Origin: Fontibacterium meridianamericanum
GTDB taxonomy: Bacteria; Pseudomonadota; Alphaproteobacteria; Pelagibacterales; Pelagibacteraceae
Direction of reading: 5' to 3'
DNA length: 64,000 bases
NCBI GenBank assembly: GCA_965235635.1
Contig: CBDDYR010000003.1
Span: 62,001 to 126,000 of the forward strand
Within the stretch, counting starts at the first letter, position 1, and each line of letters begins with the position of its first letter. Below are positions 1 to 9,385 of this stretch, in pieces. A model generated the notes under the pieces. That model saw only the letters and a list, made by a program, of their open reading frames with translations, ran no database searches and had not been told where the DNA came from. A program made the position numbers and the translations under genes.

Positions 1-506
1 TAGTGGATGACGATGACCCATTTCGAAACAGACTTTCAAAAGCCATGGAAAATAAAGGTTTTTTTGTCACCTCAGCCTCTAGCGTTGCTGAAGCAAACCA
101 AAAAGTTAAAGCCGCACCCCCAACTTTTGCTATCATAGACCTTAGACTGAACGATGGCAGTGGTCTGGATGTTGTTAAAGAGATACATAAAGTCAAGGCT
201 GATAGCAGAATTATAGTTTTAACTGGCTATGGAAACATTCCAACGGCCGTTGCGGCAGTCAAATCTGGAGCTATAGACTACCTTGCTAAGCCTGCTGACG
301 CCGAAGATTTAGAGGCCGCTTTATTGGCAGATAAAGATAAGAAAGCAATACCCCCAGAGAACCCAATGTCGGCTGATAGGGTAAAATGGGAACATATTCA
401 GAGAGTTTTTGAATTATGCGACCGAAATGTTTCTGAGACTGCCAGAAGGCTTAAGATGCATAGAAGAACTCTTCAAAGAATACTTTCGAAAAGATCTCCA
501 AAGTAA
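1..506 (+). CDS. regA: RegA/ActR/PrrA-type response regulator, 5' end missing
   Basis: This is the C-terminal 90 percent or so of a redox-type response regulator; its start lies before the window. The frame is open from base 1 and reads L-V-D-D-D-D, the acidic pocket of a receiver domain. The phospho-acceptor Asp is in AIIDLRL, followed by the conserved Thr (VLTGYGN) and Lys (YLAKPAD). The last 45 residues form a Fis-type helix-turn-helix (NVSETARRLKMHRRTLQRIL), the hallmark of the RegA/ActR/PrrA family that answers the RegB/PrrB kinase. The kinase is not in the window. In relatives the system controls respiration and redox balance; that role here is inferred. Confidence 0.93.
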   Translation, partial: VDDDDPFRNRLSKAMENKGFFVTSASSVAEANQKVKAAPPTFAIIDLRLNDGSGLDVVKEIHKVKADSRIIVLTGYGNIPTAVAAVKSGAIDYLAKPADAEDLEAALLADKDKKAIPPENPMSADRVKWEHIQRVFELCDRNVSETARRLKMHRRTLQRILSKRSPK

Positions 507-932
507 CTAGTTATTTTTACAAGACCTGAAGTAAGTATTTTGTATTAATATTCTTTTGTTTGGTCCTGTTATTAAGTGATCAATTTTAAATAAATTATTA
601 TTTATTACTTTTAAATATGTTTTGTAGGTATCTTTTTTACAAAAGTACCAAGAAACAAGACTCTCTTTGAGGTTATTGTTAAATTTTTGATAAATTTTAT
701 TTTTTTTATCACCTAGCAAAAAGTAAAATTTTATATAATTCTTATTTTCAATTATATCAAATTGTTGGTAGCCAGATATTGCATTTTCATTACCTTTTTT
801 GTGAATTAGGCTTTTTTCTTCATAATGATAATTATTTAATTTTTTAGATTTTAAAGAAACTAAGCCTTCGCCTAAAAAGCCATTTGATATTTTTTTCTTT
901 AAATACCAAGAACCTAAAAGGTTTTTGAACAT
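507..932 (-). CDS. DUF6314-like protein
   Basis: A 141-residue soluble protein that I assign, by eye, to the DUF6314 family of alphaproteobacterial hypothetical proteins. It opens with LLGSWYLKKKI and ends with the motif HLITGPNKRILIQNTYFR, which resembles the family's C-terminal GP(R/N)K..Y..T.Y.R pattern. No signal peptide or membrane segment is visible. It is convergent with and directly abuts the regA stop. Function is unknown; the pattern of regularly spaced aromatic residues would fit a small beta-barrel, but that is only a guess. Confidence 0.6.
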   Translation of the reverse strand: MFKNLLGSWYLKKKISNGFLGEGLVSLKSKKLNNYHYEEKSLIHKKGNENAISGYQQFDIIENKNYIKFYFLLGDKKNKIYQKFNNNLKESLVSWYFCKKDTYKTYLKVINNNLFKIDHLITGPNKRILIQNTYFRSCKNN

Positions 933-952
933 TTATAATTAGATATTAAAAT

Positions 953-1525
953 TTAAGATTTTATATATTTTTTTAACTTAAAAATGTGAGGAATTAATAA
1001 TGCAAGTAAAGTTATTTTAAACAGTTCTGCAAATATAAAAGGGGCTACTCCTAATTTTATAATAGAACCATTCCAACCAAATAATGTACCAAGCCATATA
1101 ACACCCAATACGTAAGTTGGGATGATTGCGATTATTAATTTTGTAATTCTAATTAAAATTTTATCTTCATCTTTGATATTTCCAGAGAGATATACAGTAA
1201 AAAAATACCCAATTAAGTATCCACAAGTTGGTCCAAGTATATAACTTAATCCAATTCCTTTTTCAGGAGTACCAGCAAATACTGGCAGACCAAACAAACC
1301 CTCTAAAAAATAAGTTAATAATATTAAAAGACCAATCCTTTTTCCAAATGAAATTCCAATCGCCATAATCACGAACGTTTGCATAGTCATTGGCACTGGA
1401 TAAAATGGAACTTTAATTTTTGCTGATAATGTAATTATAAAAGTCGAGAGAAGAATTATGGGTAATAACCACATAATTTCTTTTAATAAAAAAAGTTTTT
1501 TATTTTGAATTTTGTTACTAAGCAT
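953..1525 (-). CDS. bioY: BioY biotin transporter S component
   Basis: A 190-residue hydrophobic protein of the BioY family, the substrate-binding membrane subunit for biotin uptake. The diagnostic N-terminal stretch KVPFYPVPMTMQT is present, followed by several membrane helices and the glycine-rich segment SYILGPTCGYLIGY. Its start overlaps the upstream ABC ATPase gene by 8 nt, so the two are probably co-transcribed. That ATPase is of the ABC-2 drug-exporter type rather than an ECF (BioM-like) type, so it is unlikely to energise BioY. Solitary BioY is known to work in many alphaproteobacteria. Confidence 0.93.
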   Translation of the reverse strand: MLSNKIQNKKLFLLKEIMWLLPIILLSTFIITLSAKIKVPFYPVPMTMQTFVIMAIGISFGKRIGLLILLTYFLEGLFGLPVFAGTPEKGIGLSYILGPTCGYLIGYFFTVYLSGNIKDEDKILIRITKLIIAIIPTYVLGVIWLGTLFGWNGSIIKLGVAPFIFAELFKITLLALLIPHIFKLKKYIKS

Positions 1526-2450
1526 TTTTTTTTGTTAGTTTTAAAAAAACATCTTCTAAGTCAGCATCTTCTGTTAAAATATCCAAAATTTCAATATTTT
1601 TCTCTTTAACTTCAGATATGATTTCTTCAATTTTATTCTCATTTTTATTATAGGTAATGCTAATAAGATCAGGTTTTGGATAATTAATTATAAGACCAGA
1701 TTTGAGTTTTTCTCCAATATTTTTAGGTACTTTTAATTTAAAAATTATTTTTTTTGTTAGTATATTGTTTAATAAATTTTCTGTTTTATCTAATGCAATT
1801 AACTGACCATGGTTGATAATTGCGATCCGGTCACATAGCTGTTGAGCTTCTTGAAGATAGTGTGTTGTTAAAATAATTGTAACACCTTGTTTATTAAGTT
1901 GTTGAATATTTTCTAAAAGTTGCTGTCTAAGATCAACATCAACACCAGCAGTAGGTTCGTCTAGAATTAAAATAGGAGGACGGTGAACAAGAGCTTTTGC
2001 AACTAGCAATCTTCTTTTCATTCCTCCAGATAAACTCCGAGCATAGGAATCTGCTTTTTCTTTGAGCATGGTAATATCTAGAATTTTATCTGTAATTCTT
2101 TCGCTTTCTTTTATTCCATACATTCCAGCTTGAATTTCTAGTAATTTTCTTGGAGTAAAAAAAGGATCAAGATTTGTTTCTTGAGGGACTATTCCAATAG
2201 AACTTCTTACTTCTCTTGGATTTTTATCTAGATCGAAATTCCAAACTTTTACTGAACCAGAAGATTTTATAACTGTTCCTGCAAGAGTATTTATAAATGT
2301 AGATTTGCCAGCACCATTTGGACCTAATAAACCAAATATTTCTCCTTTATTAACATTTAAATTAATGTTTTTTAAAGCATGGATTGTATTTTGTTTTGTC
2401 TTAAATTGTTTTGAAAGATTAGTAATTTCTAAAGCTAAAAAATTTTCCAT
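1518..2450 (-). CDS. ABC transporter ATP-binding protein (ABC-2 exporter type)
   Basis: A 310-residue ABC ATPase. Walker A is GPNGAGKST near residue 45, the signature is SLSGGMKRR, and Walker B is ILILDEPTAGVD; a His switch follows in TTHYLQEA. After the ATPase domain there is a roughly 90-residue C-terminal region of the kind seen in YadG/CcmA-like multidrug or polysaccharide exporters. The permease usually encoded next to it (YadH-like) is absent; the following gene is bioY. Either the permease is elsewhere or it has been lost. Substrate unknown. It is divergent from polA with a 48-bp spacer. Confidence 0.85.
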   Translation of the reverse strand: MENFLALEITNLSKQFKTKQNTIHALKNINLNVNKGEIFGLLGPNGAGKSTFINTLAGTVIKSSGSVKVWNFDLDKNPREVRSSIGIVPQETNLDPFFTPRKLLEIQAGMYGIKESERITDKILDITMLKEKADSYARSLSGGMKRRLLVAKALVHRPPILILDEPTAGVDVDLRQQLLENIQQLNKQGVTIILTTHYLQEAQQLCDRIAIINHGQLIALDKTENLLNNILTKKIIFKLKVPKNIGEKLKSGLIINYPKPDLISITYNKNENKIEEIISEVKEKNIEILDILTEDADLEDVFLKLTKKNA

Positions 2451-2498
2451 TAATATTATCTAATATAATTTTTATATTTATAAGATAATATTTATTTA

Positions 2499-5294
2499 AT
2501 GACCAATTCTAAAAAAACAGATCTTCTTTATCTAATTGATGGCTCTGGTTATATTTTTAGAGCCTTTTACGCTCTTCCTCCACTTACAAGAAAAAGTGAT
2601 GGAATGCCTGTTGGAGCGGTTAGTGGATTTTGTAATATGCTTTATAAGTTTTTAGAAGATGCAAAATCAAAAAATGGTCATGAGAAACCAACTCATATAG
2701 CTGTTATTTTTGATAGTGCTAGAAAGAATTTTAGAAATAATATCTACCCAGAATACAAAGCAAATAGAAACGAAACCCCAGAAGATTTAATACCTCAATT
2801 CAGCTTTATACGTGAGGCGGTAAAAGCTTTTAATTTACCGAGCATAGAGATGGAAAATTATGAGGCAGATGATTTGATAGCCACTTACAAAGAAGAAGCT
2901 TTAAAAAAAAATATAAGAGTTAAGATTATTTCGTCAGATAAAGATTTAATGCAATTAATTGATGATCAAACAACGCTTTTTGACTCAATGAAAAATAAAA
3001 ATATTGGAATTGAAGAAGTTAAAGAAAAATTTGGTGTAACTCCAGACAAAGTTATTGAAGTACAAGCGTTAGCAGGGGATAGCTCAGACAATATACCCGG
3101 AGTTCCGAGTATAGGGGTTAAAACTGCCGCAGAGTTAATTAATGAATTTGGTTCGGTAGAAAATTTATTAAAGAATATTGATAAAATTAAACAGCCAAAA
3201 CGACGACAAACAATTTCTGATAATAAAGAAAATGCACTGATAAGTAAAAAATTAGTAACTCTAAAAAATGATGTTCCTACAGTTGAAAAAATTGAAGATT
3301 TTGTCCTTAAGGATTTAGATAAAGAAAAAATTATTTCATTTTTAAAAAAAATGGAATTCTCTAGACTTTTAGAAAGAGTTGAAAAAACTTATGGAGCACA
3401 AGTAGATAAATCAGATGTTATTTTAGAAGAAATAAAAGATAGCATTCCTTCAAAAAAAGATGTTTCTAGAAAAAATTATAAAACAGTTTTTAAATTATCT
3501 GAGCTAGAAAAAATTTTAGAAGAGGCTGAAAAAAAAGGGCTAGTAGTTGTTGATGTTGAAACAAATTCTTTAAATATCAGACAGGCTGATTTAGTTGGCA
3601 TTTCATTATGTGTAAAAGAGGGTGATGCTTATTATGTTCCTTTAAATCATTCTAATAAAGAGGATAAAGAAATTAAATTTCAGTTAGATACTGATGCTGT
3701 TATTAAAAAAATCAAACCTTTCCTTGAGGACAAAAGTATCAAAATAATTGGACATAATATTAAGTATGATTTTCGAATATTAAAAAAATATGGAATTCAT
3801 TTAAATTCAATAGAAGATACTATGCTAATGTCTTATGTATTAGATGCTGGAATAAATCGCCATGGAATGGATTTACTTTCTGAGACTCATCTAAATCATA
3901 AAACAATTTCATTTAAAGATGTTGCGGGTGTTGGAAAGTCACAAGTTACTTTTGATAAGGTTTATATTGATAAGGCAACTGAATATGCAGCTGAAGATGC
4001 TGACGTCACTTTAAGATTATACAATTTTTTTAGTAATAGAATTTTTAAAGAAGAAGTATTGAAGGTTTACGAAGAACTTGAAAAGCCGATGATACAAGTT
4101 TTATCGCAGATGGAGGAAAATGGAATCAAAATCGATGATAAAATTTTAAAAAATTTATCTATAAAATTTGAAAAAGAATTAAAAGTTTTAGAAAAGAAAA
4201 TTTATGAACTTGCAGGAGAGGAATTTAATATTGCATCCACAAAACAACTTGGTGATATTCTTTATAAAAAATTAAAAATTATTGGTACGAAGAAAACCAA
4301 AAAAGGCAATTATGCAACAAATGTTAATATTCTAGAGGACTTAGCTTTCCAAGGACATGATTTACCTAGGCTTATTCTAGATTGGAGACAAAAATCTAAA
4401 TTAAAGAATACTTATACAGATAGTTTGCAAGAGTTTATCGATCCTAAAACCAAAAGAATTTACACGTCTTTTTTACTTGCAGCTACGAATACGGGTAGAC
4501 TTGCATCTAGCGATCCCAACATTCAAAACATCCCTATTAAATCTGTAGAAGGTAAAGAGATACGTTCGGCGTTTATAGCTGAAAAGGGCAATTTTTTAAT
4601 TTCAGCAGACTATAGTCAAATTGAAATGAGAATACTTGCGCATATGGCTGATGTTAAGGAACTGAAGAAAGGTTTTCTAAATTCAGAAGATATTCATAAT
4701 ATGACTGCAGCTCAAATCTTTGAAGTAAAACATAGCGAAATTAATGAAGAGATGAGAAGAAAAGCGAAAGCAATAAATTTTGGAATTATTTATGGAATCT
4801 CATCATATGGTCTTGCTAAGCAAATTTCAGTTTCTAATACTGAGGCAGAATCTTTTTTAAGATCTTATTTTAAAAAATTCCCAGAAATAAAAGATTATAT
4901 GAATGAAACATTAAAGAGCTGCAGAAAAAATGGTTATGTAAAAACAATATTTGGTAGAAAATGTAATTTTCCAAATATTAATGATAAGAATCATACTTTA
5001 AGAACTTTTCAAGAAAGAGCATCTATTAATGCTCCCATTCAAGGAACAGCAGCAGATCTTCTAAGATTTGCAATGATTAAAATAGATCAAAAAATTCAAG
5101 ATCAGGATTTGAAATGTAAAATGCTTTTACAAATTCATGATGAACTCGTATTCGAATCTTCGACTAATAATATTCAAAAATCAAAAACTGATATTGTCGA
5201 AATAATGTCAAAAGCTTCAGAACCGGACTATAAATTTTCTATTCCTTTGAGCGTAGATATTAAAGAAGGATTAAATTGGACTACTGCGCATTAA
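2499..5294 (+). CDS. polA: DNA polymerase I
   Basis: A full-length 931-residue DNA polymerase I for Okazaki-fragment processing and repair synthesis. The N-terminal 5'-3' exonuclease (about 1-290) contains NYEADDLIAT and GDSSDNIPGVPSIGVKTA. The 3'-5' proofreading domain (about 330-520) keeps its metal ligands: Asp and Glu in VDVETNSL, Asp in HNIKYDF, and Tyr/Asp in YAAEDADVTLRL, so proofreading is probably active, which is not true of all bacterial PolA proteins. The polymerase domain shows motif A (SADYSQIEMRILAH), motif B (RRKAKAINFGIIYG) and motif C (QIHDELVFE). It stands alone, divergent from the ABC ATPase. Confidence 0.98.
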   Translation: MTNSKKTDLLYLIDGSGYIFRAFYALPPLTRKSDGMPVGAVSGFCNMLYKFLEDAKSKNGHEKPTHIAVIFDSARKNFRNNIYPEYKANRNETPEDLIPQFSFIREAVKAFNLPSIEMENYEADDLIATYKEEALKKNIRVKIISSDKDLMQLIDDQTTLFDSMKNKNIGIEEVKEKFGVTPDKVIEVQALAGDSSDNIPGVPSIGVKTAAELINEFGSVENLLKNIDKIKQPKRRQTISDNKENALISKKLVTLKNDVPTVEKIEDFVLKDLDKEKIISFLKKMEFSRLLERVEKTYGAQVDKSDVILEEIKDSIPSKKDVSRKNYKTVFKLSELEKILEEAEKKGLVVVDVETNSLNIRQADLVGISLCVKEGDAYYVPLNHSNKEDKEIKFQLDTDAVIKKIKPFLEDKSIKIIGHNIKYDFRILKKYGIHLNSIEDTMLMSYVLDAGINRHGMDLLSETHLNHKTISFKDVAGVGKSQVTFDKVYIDKATEYAAEDADVTLRLYNFFSNRIFKEEVLKVYEELEKPMIQVLSQMEENGIKIDDKILKNLSIKFEKELKVLEKKIYELAGEEFNIASTKQLGDILYKKLKIIGTKKTKKGNYATNVNILEDLAFQGHDLPRLILDWRQKSKLKNTYTDSLQEFIDPKTKRIYTSFLLAATNTGRLASSDPNIQNIPIKSVEGKEIRSAFIAEKGNFLISADYSQIEMRILAHMADVKELKKGFLNSEDIHNMTAAQIFEVKHSEINEEMRRKAKAINFGIIYGISSYGLAKQISVSNTEAESFLRSYFKKFPEIKDYMNETLKSCRKNGYVKTIFGRKCNFPNINDKNHTLRTFQERASINAPIQGTAADLLRFAMIKIDQKIQDQDLKCKMLLQIHDELVFESSTNNIQKSKTDIVEIMSKASEPDYKFSIPLSVDIKEGLNWTTAH

Positions 5295-5333
5295 AACTTT
5301 TGATTATACAAATATTATTATAAAATAATTTAT

Positions 5334-6035
5334 ATGAATAAAACAATCGCCCTAGTCGATGATGATAGAAATATTTTAACAAGTGTTTCTATGGCGCTTG
5401 AGAATGAGGGATTTAAAGTTCAAACTTATCTTGATGGCGAAAGCGCATATATTGGAATGACGCGCAATCCTCCTGATCTAGCAGTTATAGATTTAAAGAT
5501 GCCTAAAATGAATGGTGAAGAATTACTAGAAAAATTAAGAAAAAAATCTTCTATACCTGTAATTTTATTAACCTCCAAAGATGATGAAGTGGATGAATTA
5601 TTAGGATTAAAATTAGGTGCCGACGACTATGTTAAAAAATCCGGAGGCTTTTCCATTAAAGTATTAATAGAAAGAATTCGTGTTCAATTTAGAAAATTAG
5701 AACCCAAGGTTTCATCACAACCAAAAAATATTTTAACAGTAGGAAGATTAACCTTAGACTCCGAACAATTAGAATGTGAGTGGGGAGGAAAAACTTTACC
5801 TGATAAATTAACTACAACTGAATTTAAGATTATTTATGAGTTAGCGAAAAGGCCTGGCGTTGTTAAAGAAAGAGCCTATTTAATGAATATTGCCTATAAG
5901 CAAGATAATGACATTGAAGATAGAACAATAGATAGCCACGTTAAAAGAATAAGAAAAAAATTTAAAAAGATTGATCCTAAATTTTCAGCAATTGAAACAA
6001 GATATGGAAGTGGCTATCGCTGGAATGTCAGTTAA
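5334..6035 (+). CDS. chvI: ChvI-like response regulator (OmpR family)
   Basis: A 233-residue two-component response regulator. The receiver domain begins IALVDDDRN, has the phospho-acceptor Asp in AVIDLKMPKM and the Lys in DDYVKKSGGF. The C-terminal half is an OmpR/PhoB winged helix ending in the expected RYGSGYRW motif. Only 5 nt separate it from the sensor kinase gene, so they form an operon. The pair matches ChvI/ChvG (ExoS) of alphaproteobacteria, which governs envelope and host- or acid-related responses. In many alphaproteobacteria hprK and PTS genes follow; here ahcY follows directly. Confidence 0.9.
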   Translation: MNKTIALVDDDRNILTSVSMALENEGFKVQTYLDGESAYIGMTRNPPDLAVIDLKMPKMNGEELLEKLRKKSSIPVILLTSKDDEVDELLGLKLGADDYVKKSGGFSIKVLIERIRVQFRKLEPKVSSQPKNILTVGRLTLDSEQLECEWGGKTLPDKLTTTEFKIIYELAKRPGVVKERAYLMNIAYKQDNDIEDRTIDSHVKRIRKKFKKIDPKFSAIETRYGSGYRWNVS

Positions 6036-6040
6036 GTAGA

Positions 6041-7576
6041 ATGAAATTTTCTATAAATTTAAAATCTTTATTAGCAAGATTTTTATTTATAAATTTATTT
6101 TTCTTTTCAATATTAATTTTAGCAACCTATTCATATCTTCAGTCGATTGAACCTGAGCTTGTTGGCAATAAAAGAAAAGAACATTCTAAACTTATTAAGA
6201 ATATCGCTTTAAACATGGAGTTACAGCGTATTCCTTATAAGAGAGAAGACCTTAAAAATTTTTTAACAAATTATAAATATTTATTACCAAATATTAACCA
6301 AATTAGAATTTACAATCTAAAAAAAGAAATTGTAGTAGATGCCCACTCTTTAGATATCAATGCAAAACCATTTTATAAAGTACCAGATGTACAGGAGAGA
6401 AAATTAACATCTGATAATGTTCCAGACACTCCTGATCTAACTACCCGACAGGAAGAAAGGCTACTTAATAAAATTATTAATGAAAACTTAAATATTTTAG
6501 GATCCGATAAGATTTTAACTTTCTCAAAAAAGATTAAAAATAATTTTGTTGTTGTTAGCTTATCTTCTTTATCTTTAAATAATGAAAATAAAGGCTTTAT
6601 TGTTATTACTGAAGAGTCGAATGATATTGAAAATGCTGTTGTTGAAAGAAAAAACTTTGTTATTAGAACTGCATTAAGCGTTGCTGTGATTATATTAATT
6701 TTTTCAATATTTTTAAATGCAAATATTATTAAACCAATTAGAATTTTAGGACGCTATGCATCTTCAGCAAGCTCAGATCATCCTGATAATAAAATTATTA
6801 ATAGAATTAATCTAAGACCCGATGAAATTGGTAATTTATCAAGATCACTTTCGGGAATGACTGATAATCTTTATAAACGAATTGAATTTGCAGAAAGATT
6901 TGCATCGGATCTTACTCATGAAATTAGAAATCCATTAGCATCATTAAAAGCAGCATCAGAACTACTTCCTAATGCAAAAGACTCAGAAAAAAAGATCAGG
7001 TTACTTGGAATTTTAAATGATGATGTTGTAAGGATTGAGAGATTAATAACTGATTATTCTAATATGCTCAAAGGAGAAGCGTTAGAGGCAAAATTACGAT
7101 TAACTAAATTTGATTTAATAAAACTTATTAAAAAAGTTGCAGATGAATATCAGCAAGTTATTGATAATACTAAAAAAAATATTTCAATAGAGATTAATAA
7201 TTTAATCAAGAAAAAAACATTTGTTATTGGTTTTGAAAGTCGAATTGAACAAGTTATTTCTAATATATTAGAAAATTCTATTTCATTTAGTCCTGAAAAA
7301 AGTACTCTACGAATAAATATTGAGAGCACAAACAATTATGCAAAAATAATTATTAGTGATGAAGGTCCAGGATTTAATGAGAGTAATATTGGAAAAGTTT
7401 TTGAAAGATTTTATAGTAATAGACCAAAGGAAATGTTTGGTCTGCATTCTGGATTAGGATTAAATATAGTTAAAAATATAGTCGAGTCTCACAAAGGTCA
7501 CATTAAAGCTTATAATTTAAAAGAAGAAGGAAGAAGAGGCGCTGTAGTGGAGATTGATTTGCCAATAGCAGATTAA
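6041..7576 (+). CDS. chvG: ChvG-like sensor histidine kinase
   Basis: A 511-residue membrane histidine kinase, partner of the adjacent ChvI-like regulator. A first membrane helix lies near residues 12-32, then a periplasmic sensor domain of about 170 residues, a second helix near 206-228 and a HAMP segment. The phospho-acceptor His is in DLTHEIRNPLASLKAA. The ATPase domain has an N box (NILENSISFSP), a G1 box (DEGPGFN) and a G2 box (GLGLNIVKNI). Length is somewhat below that of rhizobial ChvG. No HPr kinase or PTS gene follows, so any link to carbon-source signalling through PTS is not supported locally. Confidence 0.9.
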   Translation: MKFSINLKSLLARFLFINLFFFSILILATYSYLQSIEPELVGNKRKEHSKLIKNIALNMELQRIPYKREDLKNFLTNYKYLLPNINQIRIYNLKKEIVVDAHSLDINAKPFYKVPDVQERKLTSDNVPDTPDLTTRQEERLLNKIINENLNILGSDKILTFSKKIKNNFVVVSLSSLSLNNENKGFIVITEESNDIENAVVERKNFVIRTALSVAVIILIFSIFLNANIIKPIRILGRYASSASSDHPDNKIINRINLRPDEIGNLSRSLSGMTDNLYKRIEFAERFASDLTHEIRNPLASLKAASELLPNAKDSEKKIRLLGILNDDVVRIERLITDYSNMLKGEALEAKLRLTKFDLIKLIKKVADEYQQVIDNTKKNISIEINNLIKKKTFVIGFESRIEQVISNILENSISFSPEKSTLRINIESTNNYAKIIISDEGPGFNESNIGKVFERFYSNRPKEMFGLHSGLGLNIVKNIVESHKGHIKAYNLKEEGRRGAVVEIDLPIAD

Positions 7577-7629
7577 AATTCATAAATAAAATTGATATAC
7601 TGAGGTTTTATTGTTAATTAACTTTTTAA

Positions 7630-8919
7630 ATGGCTCAAGATTTTAAGGTAAAAGATTTAAAACTAGCAGAATTTGGTAATAAGGAAATTTCTTTAGCAGA
7701 AACTGAAATGCCAGGATTAATGGCAATCAGAAGCGAATATCAATCCAGCAAACCTTTAAAAGGCGCAAGAATAATTGGATGTCTTCATATGACAATCCAA
7801 ACTGCAGTTTTAATAGAAACATTAGTAGCTTTAGGTGCAGAGGTTAGATGGTCCTCTTGCAATATATTTTCAACACAGGATCATGCCGCAGCTGCAATTG
7901 CTGCAAAAGGAATTCCAGTATTTGCATGGAAGGGCGAGACAGAGGAGGAATATTGGTGGTGTATTGAACAAACAATTAATGGAAAAAAAGATTGGAAGCC
8001 AAATCTTTTGTTAGATGATGGTGGCGATCTTACGATGCTAATGCATGACAAATATAAAGATCTATTAAAAAATATTAAGGGAGTTTCAGAAGAGACTACT
8101 ACAGGAGTTAAAGCTTTAAAAAAATTAGAAAAAGATAATAAATTATTAATTCCAGCAATTAACGTAAATGATTCAGTAACAAAATCTAAATTTGATAATT
8201 TATATGGATGCAGAGAAAGTTTAGTAGATTCAATCAGAAGGGCAACAGATGTAATGATGTCTGGAAAGATTGCCATAGTTGCTGGATTTGGAGATGTTGG
8301 AAAAGGAAGTGCTGCATCTCTTAGACAAAGCGGGGCAAGAGTCCTAGTGACTGAAACAGACCCAATTTGTGCATTGCAAGCAGCAATGGAAGGTTATCAA
8401 GTCGTACTCATGGACGAGGCAATTTCATCAGCTGATATTGTTGTTACAGCCACTGGGAATAAAGACATTGTTACCATCGAGCACATGAGAAAAATGAAGG
8501 ATAGATCCATCCTTTGTAACATTGGACATTTTGATAATGAAATTCAGGTGAGTGCATTAAAAAATTATAAATGGAATGAAGTAAAACCCCAAGTTCATGA
8601 AATTGAATTTCCAGATAAAAAAAGAATTATTTTATTAGCTGAGGGTAGATTAGTAAATCTTGGTTGTGCAACAGGACACCCTAGTTTTGTTATGAGCGCC
8701 TCTTTTACAAATCAAGTTATTGCACAAATAGAGTTATGGAGTAGCAATGGAAAATATCAGAACAAAGTTTACGTTTTACCAAAACATTTAGATGAAAAAG
8801 TCGCAATGTTACATCTTGCAAAAGTGGGTGCAAAACTAACTAAATTAAGTAAAGAACAAGCTGATTACATTAGCGTTTCTGAAAAAGGACCTTTCAAACC
8901 AGATACTTATCGTTATTAA
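7630..8919 (+). CDS. ahcY: S-adenosylhomocysteine hydrolase
   Basis: A 429-residue cytosolic enzyme that splits S-adenosylhomocysteine into adenosine and homocysteine with a tightly bound NAD, keeping methylation cycles running. The NAD-binding Rossmann motif is GFGDVGKGSAAS, and the C-terminal cofactor-binding tail reads GPFKPDTYRY, the alphaproteobacterial form. Substrate-site stretches such as CNIFSTQDHAAAAIA and GHFDNEI are intact. At about 430 residues it resembles the shorter, animal/archaeal-sized form rather than the longer version common in proteobacteria. The 53-bp leader is too short for a convincing SAH riboswitch. tsaE follows after 10 nt. Confidence 0.97.
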   Translation: MAQDFKVKDLKLAEFGNKEISLAETEMPGLMAIRSEYQSSKPLKGARIIGCLHMTIQTAVLIETLVALGAEVRWSSCNIFSTQDHAAAAIAAKGIPVFAWKGETEEEYWWCIEQTINGKKDWKPNLLLDDGGDLTMLMHDKYKDLLKNIKGVSEETTTGVKALKKLEKDNKLLIPAINVNDSVTKSKFDNLYGCRESLVDSIRRATDVMMSGKIAIVAGFGDVGKGSAASLRQSGARVLVTETDPICALQAAMEGYQVVLMDEAISSADIVVTATGNKDIVTIEHMRKMKDRSILCNIGHFDNEIQVSALKNYKWNEVKPQVHEIEFPDKKRIILLAEGRLVNLGCATGHPSFVMSASFTNQVIAQIELWSSNGKYQNKVYVLPKHLDEKVAMLHLAKVGAKLTKLSKEQADYISVSEKGPFKPDTYRY

Positions 8920-8929
8920 TTTCTATTAA

Positions 8930-9385
8930 ATGGAATTAAAATCTTTAGATTCCACAAAAAAAGTTGCAGAGGCTATTGCTATAAATTTAAAACCAAATGA
9001 CTTTATTTTACTTAGTGGTACTTTAGGTGCTGGCAAAACAACATTTGCTAGATTTTTAATACATTATTTACAGCAAAAAAATCAGTACCCATTAGAAGAG
9101 ATAGTAAGTCCTACTTTTAATATAGTTCAATATTATGAATTTGGAAAAACTTTAAAAGTTGCTCACTACGATTTTTATAGATTAAAAAAAGAAAAAGAAA
9201 TTTTAAATATAGGATTATTAGATACAGCAAAAAATTTTATAAATATTATTGAGTGGCCAGAAATTGCTATGAGTTATTTCAATGATTTTTTACAAATCAA
9301 ATTTACATATGATCCTAAGAAAGATGTTAGATCTTTAGAGTTTAATGGAAAAGGAAAGTGGCTAGGTTTTGGTATTAATGATTAA
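8930..9385 (+). CDS. tsaE: tRNA t6A biosynthesis ATPase TsaE
   Basis: A 151-residue P-loop ATPase that works with TsaB and TsaD to make N6-threonylcarbamoyladenosine at position 37 of ANN-decoding tRNAs. The Walker A motif is SGTLGAGKTT, followed by SPTFNIVQYY, the conserved HYDFYRL segment and the EWPE motif (IIEWPEIA). It starts 10 nt after ahcY, and its end overlaps the kinase-like gene behind it by 8 nt, the usual alphaproteobacterial order (tsaE then a COG3178 phosphotransferase). Confidence 0.95.
   Translation: MELKSLDSTKKVAEAIAINLKPNDFILLSGTLGAGKTTFARFLIHYLQQKNQYPLEEIVSPTFNIVQYYEFGKTLKVAHYDFYRLKKEKEILNIGLLDTAKNFINIIEWPEIAMSYFNDFLQIKFTYDPKKDVRSLEFNGKGKWLGFGIND

Noticed and set aside
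7577..7629. SAH or SAM riboswitch upstream of ahcY
   Set aside because: Only 53 bp, very AT-rich, with no paired stems resembling the known riboswitch cores.
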